Source of the DNA: Luteibacter sp. OK325
Lineage (GTDB): Bacteria > Pseudomonadota > Gammaproteobacteria > Xanthomonadales > Rhodanobacteraceae
Assembly (NCBI RefSeq): GCF_003050935.1
Contig: NZ_QAOX01000001.1
Location: 806,001 to 870,000, forward strand
Reading direction: 5' to 3'
Length of the DNA: 64,000 nucleotides
Below are positions 1-9,400 of this stretch, piece after piece; within the stretch, counting starts at the first letter, position 1, and every line of letters starts with the position of its first letter. Position numbers and translations under genes: made by a program. The notes beneath the pieces were generated by a model. It had not been told where the DNA came from and did not search any database. It saw only the letters and a program-made list of their open reading frames with translations.

Positions 1-1
1 C

Positions 2-1072
2 TCCGCTGCCGAGCGCATGCGCGGTCTCGAGCGATCCGCCGAACACGAACGTGCACGTGCCGAGGGCTATCGTCTGGCGGCCGGCCAGGCACCGGGCCGT
101 GTGCTTGCCGGCCGCAGTCCGGCCTTCCGGCGGCTGACCGATGACATCGCCACCGTCGCCGGCAGCGACCTGACGGTATTGATCCGGGGCGAGACGGGCG
201 TCGGCAAGGAGCTGGTCGCCCAGGCCATCCATTCGGCCTCGCCACGCGCCGACCGGCCGCTGATCGCCGTGAACTGTGCGGCCCTGCCCGAACACCTGGT
301 TGAGAGCGAACTGTTCGGCCATGTGCGTGGCTCCTTCTCCGGTGCCACGTCCGACCGGCGTGGCAAGTTCGAGCTGGCCGATCACGGCACACTGTTTCTC
401 GACGAGGTGGCCGACCTGTCGCTCGCGGCCCAGGCCACCCTCCTTCGCGTCATGCAGAGCGGCCAACTGCAGCGGGTCGGCTCCGATCGCGAGCACCGGG
501 TGAATGTGAGGATCGTCGCCGCCAGCAATCGCGACCTTGCTGACGAGGTGCGGGCGGGTCGTTGTCGCGCGGATTTCTACCATCGCATCAGCGTGTACCC
601 GCTGCGCGTGCCGGCCTTACGCGAACGTGGGAACGACGTGCTGTTGCTTGCCGGAACCTTCCTCGAAGAGAACCGGGGACGCCTCGGCCTAAGTGGATTA
701 CGTCTGGCCAGCGACGCGCAGGCGGCGCTACTGGGGTGGACGTGGCCGGGCAATGTGCGGGAGCTCGAACACACCATCGGCCGAAGCGCACTGAAGGCGC
801 TGTCGCGACAGGGGACCAGGGCCCGGGCGGTGACCTTGTCGGCTGCGGATCTCGATTTACCGGTGGTGCAGGCCGCAGCGCCCGGGCCGGTCGCATTCGC
901 GGAGGAAGCCAGGGGGCTTTCCCTGCGCGCCGATGTCGATCATTACGAGCGCTCCCTCATCGAGCGCAGCCTTAAACGACATGCCAATAACTGGGCCGCG
1001 GCGGCAAGGGAGCTGGGGATGGACCGGGCGAACCTGCGACGATCCGCGGCCCGCCTCGGCATCCCCAGGTAG
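2..1072 (+). CDS. norR: NorR-type sigma54-dependent activator (3' part)
   Basis: This is a bacterial enhancer binding protein that opens sigma54 promoters by ATP hydrolysis. The reading frame is open to the left edge, so the start and the N-terminal GAF sensor (which binds nitric oxide through iron in NorR) lie outside the window. The visible part has Walker A GETGVGKE, Walker B LFLDEVAD, the arginine-finger segment RADFYHR and WPGNVRELEH. It closes with a Fis-type helix-turn-helix (NWAAAARELGMDRANL) that resembles E. coli NorR, as does the AAA+ core. The sigma54-contact loop reads GSFSGA instead of GAFTGA. Thr to Ser in this loop is tolerated in other activators, so the protein is probably still functional. 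Its expected target, a nitric oxide detoxification gene, would be upstream and is not visible. It converges on galP with a 7-base gap. Confidence 0.85.
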   Translation, partial: SAAERMRGLERSAEHERARAEGYRLAAGQAPGRVLAGRSPAFRRLTDDIATVAGSDLTVLIRGETGVGKELVAQAIHSASPRADRPLIAVNCAALPEHLVESELFGHVRGSFSGATSDRRGKFELADHGTLFLDEVADLSLAAQATLLRVMQSGQLQRVGSDREHRVNVRIVAASNRDLADEVRAGRCRADFYHRISVYPLRVPALRERGNDVLLLAGTFLEENRGRLGLSGLRLASDAQAALLGWTWPGNVRELEHTIGRSALKALSRQGTRARAVTLSAADLDLPVVQAAAPGPVAFAEEARGLSLRADVDHYERSLIERSLKRHANNWAAAARELGMDRANLRRSAARLGIPR

Positions 1073-1079
1073 CACGTGC

Positions 1080-2474
1080 CTAGCGTCCGATCCTGCGCAG
1101 CGGCTTGCCACTCATCAGGTTGCTCTCGATCTGCTCCAGCGTGACGCCCTTCGTCTCCGGCACGAGCAGGAAAGTGATCACGATGAACACCGCGTTGAGT
1201 CCGCCGTAAAGCCAGAAGGTCTGCGCATTGCCGATGCCGCTGAGCAGACTGAGGAAGGTGACACCCACCACCCAATTGGTCGCCCAGTTGGTGAAGGTGG
1301 ATGCGGCGATACCGAAATCGCGCCCTTTCAACGGCTGCACTTCCGAGCACAACGTCCAGATCAGCGGGCCGGCCGACATGGCGAAGCCGACGATGAAGAG
1401 CAGCAGCATGCCGACGGTGAAGAACTGCTCACCGCGCGAATGGATACCGAGGCCCATCATCGTGCCGACGACGCCAAGGCCAATCGCCATGATGGTGAAA
1501 CCCGCATACAGGATGGGCTTGCGGCCCAGGCGATCGACCAGCCCGAAGGCAATGAGGGTGGCCAGTACATTGGTCAGGCCGACGGCGGCGGTAAACCACA
1601 TCTGCGCGTGCGTGTCGTAGCCCATGTCCTTGAAGATGCGCGGCGCGTAGTACATCACCACATTCATGCCGGTAAATTGCTGCATCGCCTGCAGCAGCAC
1701 GCCCAGTCCCACCGAACGACGGAAGTTGCCGTTCTGCGAGAACATGCTCCAGCCGTGCTGTTTCGTCTTCAACTGCTCATCGATGGCCGCGATTTCCTTC
1801 TTCACCACCGCCTCGTCGCCGCGCAGCTTCGCGAGCACCACCTGCGCGTCCTCGCGCCGGCCGCGCATCAGCAGCCAGCGCGGGCTGTCGGGAAGGAAGA
1901 AAAGGCCAATCAGGAACAGGACGCCGGGCGCGGCGATGATGCCAAGCATCCACCGCCAGTTGCCCGTCGAGCTGAATGCCGTGTCCGAGAGGAAGGCGAG
2001 CAGGATGCCGGTGGTGATCATCAACTGGTAAGTGGAGATCATCGCGCCACGAATCTTCTCCGGAGCGACTTCGGCGAGATACAACGGTGCGGTGAAGGTG
2101 GCCACGCCAATGGCGATGCCCAGCACGCAGCGTGCGACGATCAGGATGGCAGGGGACCCGGCGACCGCGCAGAACAGCGATCCGCCGATGAAAACCACAC
2201 CGGCGAAGATAAGCGAACGCTTGCGTCCCAGTGTGGCGGACATCCAGCCAGCAGCCAGCGCACCGACACACGCACCCAGCATCATGGAACTGACAATCCA
2301 CTCGACGACGCTGTCCGATACCTTGAAGTCGGACTGGATGAACTGGGTTGCCCCCGAGATCACGCCAATGTCCAGGCCGAACATGAGGCCAGCGAGCGCG
2401 GCGAGGATACACGTAGTGACGATAGCCGCCTTCGGGTGGGCAGTTTTTACTTGTTGTTCGACGACGGCATCCAT
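1080..2474 (-). CDS. galP: GalP/AraE-type sugar:proton symporter
   Basis: A 464-residue major facilitator of the sugar porter family, expected to have 12 membrane helices and import a monosaccharide (galactose, glucose, arabinose or xylose type) with a proton. It matches E. coli GalP almost end to end. Shared segments include FGLDIGVISGA, GRKRSLIFAG, LAEVAPEKIRGA, FLPDSPRWL, QQFTGMNVVMYYAP, LVDRLGRKP and the C-terminal VPETKGVTLE. The ATG at 2474 is preceded by AAGGA at a suitable distance. Substrate cannot be fixed from sequence. It stands alone on its strand, with a divergent HTH-GAF regulator 288 bases away that might share its control region. Confidence 0.9.
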   Translation of the reverse strand: MDAVVEQQVKTAHPKAAIVTTCILAALAGLMFGLDIGVISGATQFIQSDFKVSDSVVEWIVSSMMLGACVGALAAGWMSATLGRKRSLIFAGVVFIGGSLFCAVAGSPAILIVARCVLGIAIGVATFTAPLYLAEVAPEKIRGAMISTYQLMITTGILLAFLSDTAFSSTGNWRWMLGIIAAPGVLFLIGLFFLPDSPRWLLMRGRREDAQVVLAKLRGDEAVVKKEIAAIDEQLKTKQHGWSMFSQNGNFRRSVGLGVLLQAMQQFTGMNVVMYYAPRIFKDMGYDTHAQMWFTAAVGLTNVLATLIAFGLVDRLGRKPILYAGFTIMAIGLGVVGTMMGLGIHSRGEQFFTVGMLLLFIVGFAMSAGPLIWTLCSEVQPLKGRDFGIAASTFTNWATNWVVGVTFLSLLSGIGNAQTFWLYGGLNAVFIVITFLLVPETKGVTLEQIESNLMSGKPLRRIGR

Positions 2475-2762
2475 CGGATCGGTTCCTTCACGACAAAGTA
2501 GACGCCCGGCATTGAATGCCTCGACATGTATCCGACTCGTATGCGATGTGTCGCCAGAAAGTGAGTCCGCAAGAAAGTGCGCGGATTCGGCAAGGTCGAA
2601 CGGCTATCTGCGGCCATCCGGCCCGGATAGCTTGTAGCGTCATTACCGCGTCGCGATGCACGTTTTCCGACATTGCCCACCGAAAAACGCGAGCGTTGCC
2701 AAGCGTGACAAGCATTACCCTGTGTTAGCGTCAATACGTTAACCCTTACGCACGTTGCCGCC
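2475..2762. other. Divergent intergenic region between galP and HTH-GAF gene
   Basis: A 288-base gap that must hold the promoters of both flanking genes. I see no small gene in it. The only structure that stands out is the inverted repeat at 2724-2743, listed separately. No clear -35/-10 pair can be called by eye. Confidence 0.4.
2724..2743. promoter_or_regulatory. Candidate operator (inverted repeat)
   Basis: GTTAGCGT and ACGTTAAC are inverted around CAAT, with 7 of 8 positions matching. The repeat lies 20 bases before the TTG start at 2763 and about 250 bases upstream of galP. This is a size and shape typical of an operator for a LacI- or MerR-like dimer. The binding protein is unknown; the adjacent HTH-GAF protein is the obvious candidate. 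Confidence 0.35.
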
Positions 2763-3518
2763 TTGGTCATACATTCTGTTAGCTCCTTAAAAGACGATCC
2801 CACGCTCACCACGCGTGACGCCGCGCGCCTGCTTGGTATTTCCGTCAGCACCGCGCAGAAATGGATCGAAAGCGGTGCGCTCGAATCCTGGAAGACGCCC
2901 GGCGGTCATCGCCGCATGCGCCAGAGCGCGGTCATTGCCCTGCTCGAAGAGCGAACGGCCATGTCGGCCGACGCCCTTCAGTCGATGCCCCAGGAGCTGC
3001 GCGCCGAACGCGCGCCGCCTTACCCGGTGCCGCACGATGAGGGGGCACGGTTGCGCATGGTGGGTCGGACAGGCTTGCTCGACACGACCGCCGACCCCGC
3101 CTTCGATCGCATCACCTGGCTCGCGGGCCTGATCACCGGTACGCCGATATCCGTTATTTCGCTGCTTACGGCGAAGCGCGTGTGGTTCAAGTCGGCACTC
3201 GGAACTGATCTTACGGAGACGCCTCGCGAGCAGGCGTTCTGCAACCACGTCATCCTCGGCGAGGACATGATGATGGTGGAAGACGCGCGCGCAGACACAC
3301 GTTTCAGCGCGAACCCGCTGGTCACAGGGAGCCCGCACATTCGCTTCTACGCCGGTTGCCCCCTACGCGGTCCGGATGGCCATGCACTGGGCTCGCTATG
3401 CGTGATCGACCGCACGCCGCGCCGCCTGGACGCAGCGCAGAAAGAAGGTCTTCGCGCGCTGGCGGACATCGCCGAGGACGAGATTCGTCTGTACATGGCG
3501 GAGCACGGTCGCCGCTGA
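2763..3518 (+). CDS. HTH (MerR/excisionase-type) plus GAF domain regulator
   Basis: A 251-residue two-domain protein. Residues about 14-65 form a small winged-helix DNA-binding domain of the MerR/excisionase kind (TTRDAARLLGISVSTAQKWI, then SWKTPGGHRRM). Residues about 95-245 form a GAF domain of the type found next to diguanylate cyclases and kinases (ISVISLLTAKRVWFKS, FCNHVILGEDMMMVEDA, IRFYAGCPLR, GSLCVIDRTPR). It is probably a transcription factor controlled by a small ligand or redox signal. The start is a TTG with no clear ribosome binding site, and no good ATG lies between it and the HTH, so the N-terminus is uncertain. It converges on the VOC gene with a 2-base gap. Confidence 0.7.
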   Translation: MVIHSVSSLKDDPTLTTRDAARLLGISVSTAQKWIESGALESWKTPGGHRRMRQSAVIALLEERTAMSADALQSMPQELRAERAPPYPVPHDEGARLRMVGRTGLLDTTADPAFDRITWLAGLITGTPISVISLLTAKRVWFKSALGTDLTETPREQAFCNHVILGEDMMMVEDARADTRFSANPLVTGSPHIRFYAGCPLRGPDGHALGSLCVIDRTPRRLDAAQKEGLRALADIAEDEIRLYMAEHGRR

Positions 3519-3520
3519 AG

Positions 3521-3946
3521 TCAGCCCGGCTGCGGGGCCCACGGGTCGTAACTTCCGAAGTACCAGAGATGACCTTCAGGATCGCGGGCGGAGTAACCCG
3601 CGCCGCCGTATTCCTTTTCTTCGTAATCGTCCACGATGCGCGCGCCATGGGCCTTCGCGGTCTCGTAGTGCGCGCGTACATCGCTCACGATGACGCAGGG
3701 GCATTGCGTCTCCCGACCATTGACGTCGTCGGGTTGAACCATGTGCTGGCTAAAGGGCGTGTCGTCACGTACCGAACCCAGCATGATCATGCCGCCGCCC
3801 AAGGTGAGCTGCGCATGGTCGACGACGTGCTGGTGCTCCGCATTGACGTATACCGCCTGCTTTTCGAAGCCAAAGGCGGTGCAGAGGAAATCGATCGCCT
3901 CGAGGGCACTGCGATAGCGAAGACAGGGAATGATCGTGCTGTTCAT
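3521..3946 (-). CDS. VOC (glyoxalase/bleomycin resistance) family protein
   Basis: A 141-residue single VOC-fold protein of the PhnB/glyoxalase-like kind, with the repeated beta-alpha-beta pattern IPCLRYRSALEAIDFLCTAF and ending SARDPEGHLWYFGSYDPW. The frame extends 9 codons further upstream, but the ATG at 3946 is preceded by AGGAG, which fixes the start. Members bind a metal and act as glyoxalases, dioxygenases, isomerases or antibiotic-binding proteins; which applies here cannot be told. It lies downstream of pbpC on the same strand, 52 bases apart. Confidence 0.75.
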   Translation of the reverse strand: MNSTIIPCLRYRSALEAIDFLCTAFGFEKQAVYVNAEHQHVVDHAQLTLGGGMIMLGSVRDDTPFSQHMVQPDDVNGRETQCPCVIVSDVRAHYETAKAHGARIVDDYEEKEYGGAGYSARDPEGHLWYFGSYDPWAPQPG

Positions 3947-3998
3947 GGCGCGGCTCCTCGTCAGGAAGCCCATACATTACGCCATCCCGCGTCCGTTC

Positions 3999-6365
3999 TT
4001 ATTCGACGGCGCCGATGCTCAGGTCGCGCGAATCCGTGCGGCCGTGATCGTCCACGACGCGGATGAGAAAACGGCCCGTCCGCTCCGGTGCCCACATCAA
4101 CGGTTGGCCTGTGGCCACGCTGCCCAGGTAAGCGTCGTCGACGAACCAGTAGAGCGTGCGTGCGCCGGCGTCCGTCGTCGCCGAAAAGCCGATGCGTTCA
4201 TTGCCAAGGCGCGATACGCGGATCTGATAGGTGCTTCCCTTGAGCGGTGATGTGATCTTTGGGGGATCGCCCGCCAGCTGGCCGCCCCCCTGGCAATCCG
4301 GTAACGGCGGCGGAATGCGGCGTGCCATGCCCGCCTGGGCGAACACGCGAGCGAGATCGGACGGCCAGTATTCGTATACGTCGGTCCGCGTGCGTTCTGG
4401 GTCATACGGCGGGCAGGCGGGCTTCCCGGTGTCCGTGTCGACCACGATCGGCCGATGGATATTGCTCACGCGGATCGGCGACTTCCCGGGAATGAACCAG
4501 GTGCTGCCTATCTGCGGGCACCACGCGTTCGGAAGGTCGCCACTGGCCAGGCAGATCGGCACGCGACGAAGGTTGGGAGGATTGCGGCGAATCGGCTCCG
4601 CCAGTCCCGGACGCTCGGCGCGCAGGGAATCGGCGATGCGGAAGAACAAGGGCGCCGCGGCGTCCACGCCGACGAAAGCCGGATTACCGGTACCGTCGAA
4701 ATTGCCGATCCACACCACCAGGACATACGGCCCGAAGCTACCGGCTGTCCATGCGTCGCGGAAACTCCACGACGTACCGGTCTTCCAGTAAATGGGTAGC
4801 CGGGAAGTCTGGGCGGCCACCGCATCGTCCGGGCGCGGATTCTGCCGCAGCATGTCCATGACCATGAAGCTGGCTTCTTCACTGAGCATGCGCGTGCCCC
4901 GGGTACGCGGCTGGCTGGCAAGCGTGCGCAGCGGGCGGAGCTCGCCGCGATTGGCGAGCATGGCGTACAGTCCGCCCAGCTCCTGCATGGTGACTTCGCC
5001 ACCGCCGAGCACCAGCGCAAGCCCGTAATGCTTTTCACTGGCCATGCGCGAGATGCCGGCGTCGTGCAGGAACTGGTAGAGACTCGGATTGGCGAGCTTC
5101 GCGGCGATCTGCACGGCCGGGATGTTGCGACTACGCACAAGGGCCTGCGTCGCCGTCACCGGCCCGAGGAAGTGGCCGTCGAAGTTCTCCGGGGTGTACG
5201 GGCCGAAGGCCGATGGCACGTCGCGCAATACCGTTTCAGGATGGAGAAGGCCCTGATCGAAGCCGAGGCCGTAGATGAAGGGTTTCAGCGTCGACCCCGG
5301 CGAACGCTTCGCCTGCGTTCCGTTGACCTGCCCATAGATCGATGAATCGAAATAGTCGGCGGATCCGACCATCGCCTTGATCCCCATGTCGCGGGTGTCG
5401 ATCAGGATCGCGGCGGCATTGCGGATACCGCGGTCCCCACTGCGTTCGACGTACTGGCGAACCTGACGCTCCAGGCTGTGCTGGAGACCCAGGTCGAGCG
5501 TGGTCGTGACACGCATGTCGTCGCTACCGTCGAGCCGGCGCTCCGCAAGCACCTGCTCGACGAAGTGCGGCGCCTCGAACGGCAGGCGCGAAAGGGGGCG
5601 CAATCGCAGAGGAAGCTCGAACAACGGAGCGGCGCTCGCATCCGCGGGGTGCTTCGCGGCCCAGCGGGTAAAAAGACGGTCACGCGAGGCTTTGAGCGCC
5701 GTGTCGATCACGGCGCTGCCGTTGACGTTGCCGGGAAGTCCGCGTGAGGGGTCCTGCGGAATCACCGCCAGCGTCAGCGCTTCAGGAAGGCTGAGCCGTG
5801 CCGGCGCCTTGCCGAAGTAGGCGAGGCTGGCCGCGCCCACACCTTCCACGTTGCGCCCGTAGGGCGCGGCATTGAGGTAGGCCTCGAGAATATCGTGCTT
5901 GGAGTACTCCGCTTCCAGTTGCATCGCGCGCATCGCCTGCACAAGCTTGCCCCGGGGGCTGCGCGTGTCGAGATGCCAGATCAGCCGCGCCAGCTGCATC
6001 GTGATGGTGGAACCGCCTTGCGGACTGCCATGCCTGACGTAAGTCACCCAGGCCCCACGCACGAGGCCCCAGGCACTTACCCCGGGATGCCAGCGGAACC
6101 AGCGATCCTCGTGCAGCAGCACGCCATCGACAAGAGCGGGCGAGATGTCCTCGAGGGGAATCCAGAGGCGATAACGGTCATCGCTGGCGAGGGTAAGCCG
6201 CAGGAGACGGCCGTCGGCGTCGTAGACGGCTGTCGAGGAGGGAAACCACGCGCGTAACGGCGCGTGCGGCCAAAGGCGAATACCCACGGGCAACGCGGCA
6301 AGCAGCAGCAACGCCACGAGGGCGTTGTGCCATTTGATCCGGAAGAGGCGGTGAAGGAACTTCAT
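3999..6365 (-). CDS. pbpC: Penicillin-binding protein 1C
   Basis: A 788-residue bifunctional class A-like penicillin-binding protein. It has an N-terminal membrane anchor (about residues 14-32) and a GT51 glycosyltransferase domain with EDRWFRWHPG and GGSTITMQLAR. The transpeptidase domain has the active-site tetrad STLK, the SRN triad and KTGTSW. The C-terminal BiPBP domain spans roughly the last 90 residues. It polymerises and possibly crosslinks peptidoglycan on the periplasmic side. It follows the alpha-2-macroglobulin gene on the same strand, the same pairing as E. coli yfhM-pbpC, where the partner is thought to trap proteases that reach a breached envelope. The 118-base gap between them carries a REP palindrome. 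Confidence 0.95.
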   Translation of the reverse strand: MKFLHRLFRIKWHNALVALLLLAALPVGIRLWPHAPLRAWFPSSTAVYDADGRLLRLTLASDDRYRLWIPLEDISPALVDGVLLHEDRWFRWHPGVSAWGLVRGAWVTYVRHGSPQGGSTITMQLARLIWHLDTRSPRGKLVQAMRAMQLEAEYSKHDILEAYLNAAPYGRNVEGVGAASLAYFGKAPARLSLPEALTLAVIPQDPSRGLPGNVNGSAVIDTALKASRDRLFTRWAAKHPADASAAPLFELPLRLRPLSRLPFEAPHFVEQVLAERRLDGSDDMRVTTTLDLGLQHSLERQVRQYVERSGDRGIRNAAAILIDTRDMGIKAMVGSADYFDSSIYGQVNGTQAKRSPGSTLKPFIYGLGFDQGLLHPETVLRDVPSAFGPYTPENFDGHFLGPVTATQALVRSRNIPAVQIAAKLANPSLYQFLHDAGISRMASEKHYGLALVLGGGEVTMQELGGLYAMLANRGELRPLRTLASQPRTRGTRMLSEEASFMVMDMLRQNPRPDDAVAAQTSRLPIYWKTGTSWSFRDAWTAGSFGPYVLVVWIGNFDGTGNPAFVGVDAAAPLFFRIADSLRAERPGLAEPIRRNPPNLRRVPICLASGDLPNAWCPQIGSTWFIPGKSPIRVSNIHRPIVVDTDTGKPACPPYDPERTRTDVYEYWPSDLARVFAQAGMARRIPPPLPDCQGGGQLAGDPPKITSPLKGSTYQIRVSRLGNERIGFSATTDAGARTLYWFVDDAYLGSVATGQPLMWAPERTGRFLIRVVDDHGRTDSRDLSIGAVE

Positions 6366-6395
6366 CGGTGTTCTGCGGTATCGCGACGCCTTCGT

Positions 6396-6476
6396 GTAGG
6401 AGCCGATTCATCGGCGATTGGGTGCTGGCCCCATTCTGGCCCGCTGGCGCGGGATCGCCGATGAATCGGCTCCTAC
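6396..6476. repeat. REP/BIME palindrome, copy 1
   Basis: Two 23-base arms (6396-6418 and 6454-6476) are perfect reverse complements around a 35-base spacer. Each arm starts with the tetranucleotide GTAG followed by GAGCCGATTCATCGGCGAT, which itself folds (GCCGAT-TC-ATCGGC). GTAG-headed hairpins are the hallmark of REP elements mobilised by RAYT transposases in Stenotrophomonas and Pseudomonas. Sitting between yfhM and pbpC, it could also shield or attenuate the transcript. Confidence 0.85.
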
Positions 6477-6483
6477 ATGGTCG

Positions 6484-9400
6484 CTAAGGCTTGCGCTCCA
6501 CGGTCATGGCGCCGCCGCCGGGAGCGCGTGCCTGCACACTCCGGTCGTAAAGCGATTCGATCAGTGCCGGCGGAATGACGAACTTGCCGGCATTGGTCGC
6601 CTTGATCCGGTAGATGAACTCCTGCACGTCGGTACTTGCCGTACCGTAGACCACGACGCGGTCCTCGCGAACGTCCGCGTACTCGGGTTTCCAGGTCGAC
6701 TCCGGATTGCCGATGGGCGAACGCCAGGCAGGAGTGTTGTCGTCGGCGCCCTCGGCGGCTCCGCCGTCACCCTCACCATCCGCAGGAGCATCGACTTCAT
6801 CCGACGCACCAGACGAATCCGACGTGGACTCGTCAGAAGACGGAGTCGCTTCCGCGGCATCGGCCGGTGGGGCGGTATCGAGCACCGGCTCAAAGCCACC
6901 AGGCAGCAGGTCCACGATGGCGACGTTGTGCACGTCGTGGTCGGTGGTGGAACGAACCTTCACGTGCACATCGATCTCGTCTCCCGTGTTGACCGTACCG
7001 ATCGACTTGCCCTTGGTGTCCGTGTAAGTACGGACGATCTCGAGTCCGTCCTTGCGCGTATCGGCCGAAGGCTTCCGGTCGAAGCCGGTCTGTGCAACGC
7101 CATACCATGCCGTCGCATCGGCGTCGTTGACCAGACGCAGGCGCTGCGCGCCGGCGGCCCAATGGGCATCGACCAGCGAGCCCTTCACCGCGCCGATCGG
7201 GCTGACGGTACCGTTCGCTGCCACCGAGCCGATCGAGAGCTTGCTTACGTCACCGCCAGCCTGCGTGGCCCATGCGTCCAGCGCCATGATGATCATGCCG
7301 GAGGACAGCGTGTTGTAGTGACCCTTGCCGAGGGGGCGCACGAGGTTCTCGATCGTCTCCGGCGGCAAGGCCTTTGCCTGTTCCGGGAAGTGCTTTGCCA
7401 GCAGGTAGAGCACCGACGCGTCACGGATCGGCGTGTCGTAGTAGTCGCTGTAATCGTAGGTCTCATCAACCGGCTGGCGCGCGAGCAGCTTGCGCGGGCG
7501 CGCCATCAGGTCGTTGGCCAGCTTCTCCTGGTGTAGCAGCTGGTACGAGGCAGCCAGCCACGCCGCCGCGAGGTCGTCGTGCCACTGTTTCGGATAGACC
7601 TCTTCGAGACGACGCTGCAACGAGGCGAGGTCGTTCGTGGTGACGTTGCCCTGACGCGTGAGCAGATAGATCGCATAGGCACGCTCGCGCATTGCCACCA
7701 ACGTATCGCCGCCGTCATCGGCGGCGATCTGGCGCAGGGCGTTATCTGCCGAAGCCAGAAGGTCGGCGGGCACGGCCACGCCATGGTCGCCGGCCTCGAT
7801 GAGGTAGTGAACGGCGTAGTCGGTCGCGAAGACGTGCGTATCCGGCGTGGCCGTCCACAGGCCGAAACCACCCTGCCCGTTCTGGCGCGCACGCAGCACG
7901 TCGAACAAGGCCGCGACCGGATCGGCCGGCGGCGTGTCGTCACCGATCATCCGTGCCGGCTTGATGTCGCCGAACTCGGGACGCTTGCCAAGGATCAGGG
8001 CCGGCATCGCCGCGCTGATCACCTGCTCGGTGCAGTAGTGCGGGAAGTCGACAAGATAGGCCGCAAGCCCGCGCGCAAGCACGATCGGCACGGTCGAGAA
8101 CGAGGCATCGCGCTTGGCGTATTCGTCGTGCATGTCGCGCAGTGAGGTCACGTCACCCCGCCCATGGGCATCGACATGGCCGAAGGCGAGATCCGTACGC
8201 AACGGCGAGGCCGGTCGCACGGAAAGATCCACGCTCTGCTTCGCGGACTTGCCGTTGAATCCCGCGGTGAAGGTCATGTTGCCCGAGCCCAGCTTGTCCG
8301 TGGCACGGACCCGGAAGATCGCCACGCCTTCGCGCATCTCGCCGAGGCTGAGCGTCTTCGCCGCGTCTCCGACGATCTGCAGCTGCGGGCCGAGCTTGAG
8401 GTTCACCGCGACCGGCACTTCCTTGCCGCCCAGGCCGGTGAGGTTGTTCGCCACACCCACGCTGATCTCCGCTTCGTCGCCCGGTGCGAGCGTGGTCGGC
8501 ACATTGGGCGAGAGCACGAAGTCACCGCGCACCGTGGTCGCGCCCTCGAACGTGCCGATCTTCTCCGGCGAGACGCTGACCGCCATGACACGCAGCTTGC
8601 CGTTGAAGTAGTCGGGCACCTTGTAGGTCAGGTCGCGCGATCCATCGATGTCGACGATGCCGGACCAGTAGGCCACTGGCTTGTCGCGCTTGCGACGGAA
8701 CGGATTGAGCTGGCGACCGATGGCGCCGTCCGCATCACCACCCGGTGCCGCCATTGTCATCAGCTTCTGGAAGTCCGGAATGATCAGGTCGAGGATCTGC
8801 GAAGTGGATACTTCCAGCATGCGCTTGCGGAAGAAGTACTGCAGCGGATCGCCCAGCTTGTAGTGCGCGACCTGGAGGATGCCCTCGTCCACGGCGAAGA
8901 CCACTGCGCGCGTCGGCGTCGTGGAAGTCACGTGGAAGGTGACGGTATCGCCCGGTTTGACCAGCTGCGGCGACTCCACGGCGAGCACATTGCGCCGCGC
9001 ATCCATGTTGACCGAGAACGGCACCACGCCGAACGACAGCGGGCTCATGAAGATCTCGTCCGAGGACGGATCACGCACGTACTGCACGTTGATATAGCCG
9101 TTGCCTTCGAAGTCGGCAGGCACGGTGATGTGCTGGACCGTACTGGTCGACTCGGCGTGGAACCAGGCGTGGGCGTAGACCTTGTCGCGCTCGATGGTGA
9201 TCAGGCCGCTGCCCGCATACGGCGCGCGGATGGCGATGTCCACCGCCTCACCGGGTGCATAGTCTTTCTTCGACAGGGTGAGCTGCAGCTCGGCGTTGCG
9301 CTCGAGCGAGCGCGACACGTTGCCTTCGCCAGCCACCGACCAGGCGACGCGATTGACCTCCTTGCCTTCGGCATTCTTCAGTACAAGAGCGAAGTTGCCC

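Noticed and set aside
933-2501. 522-codon plus-strand open frame
   Set aside because: Antisense to galP and overlapping the NorR gene end; low-complexity His/Asp/Gln-rich product.
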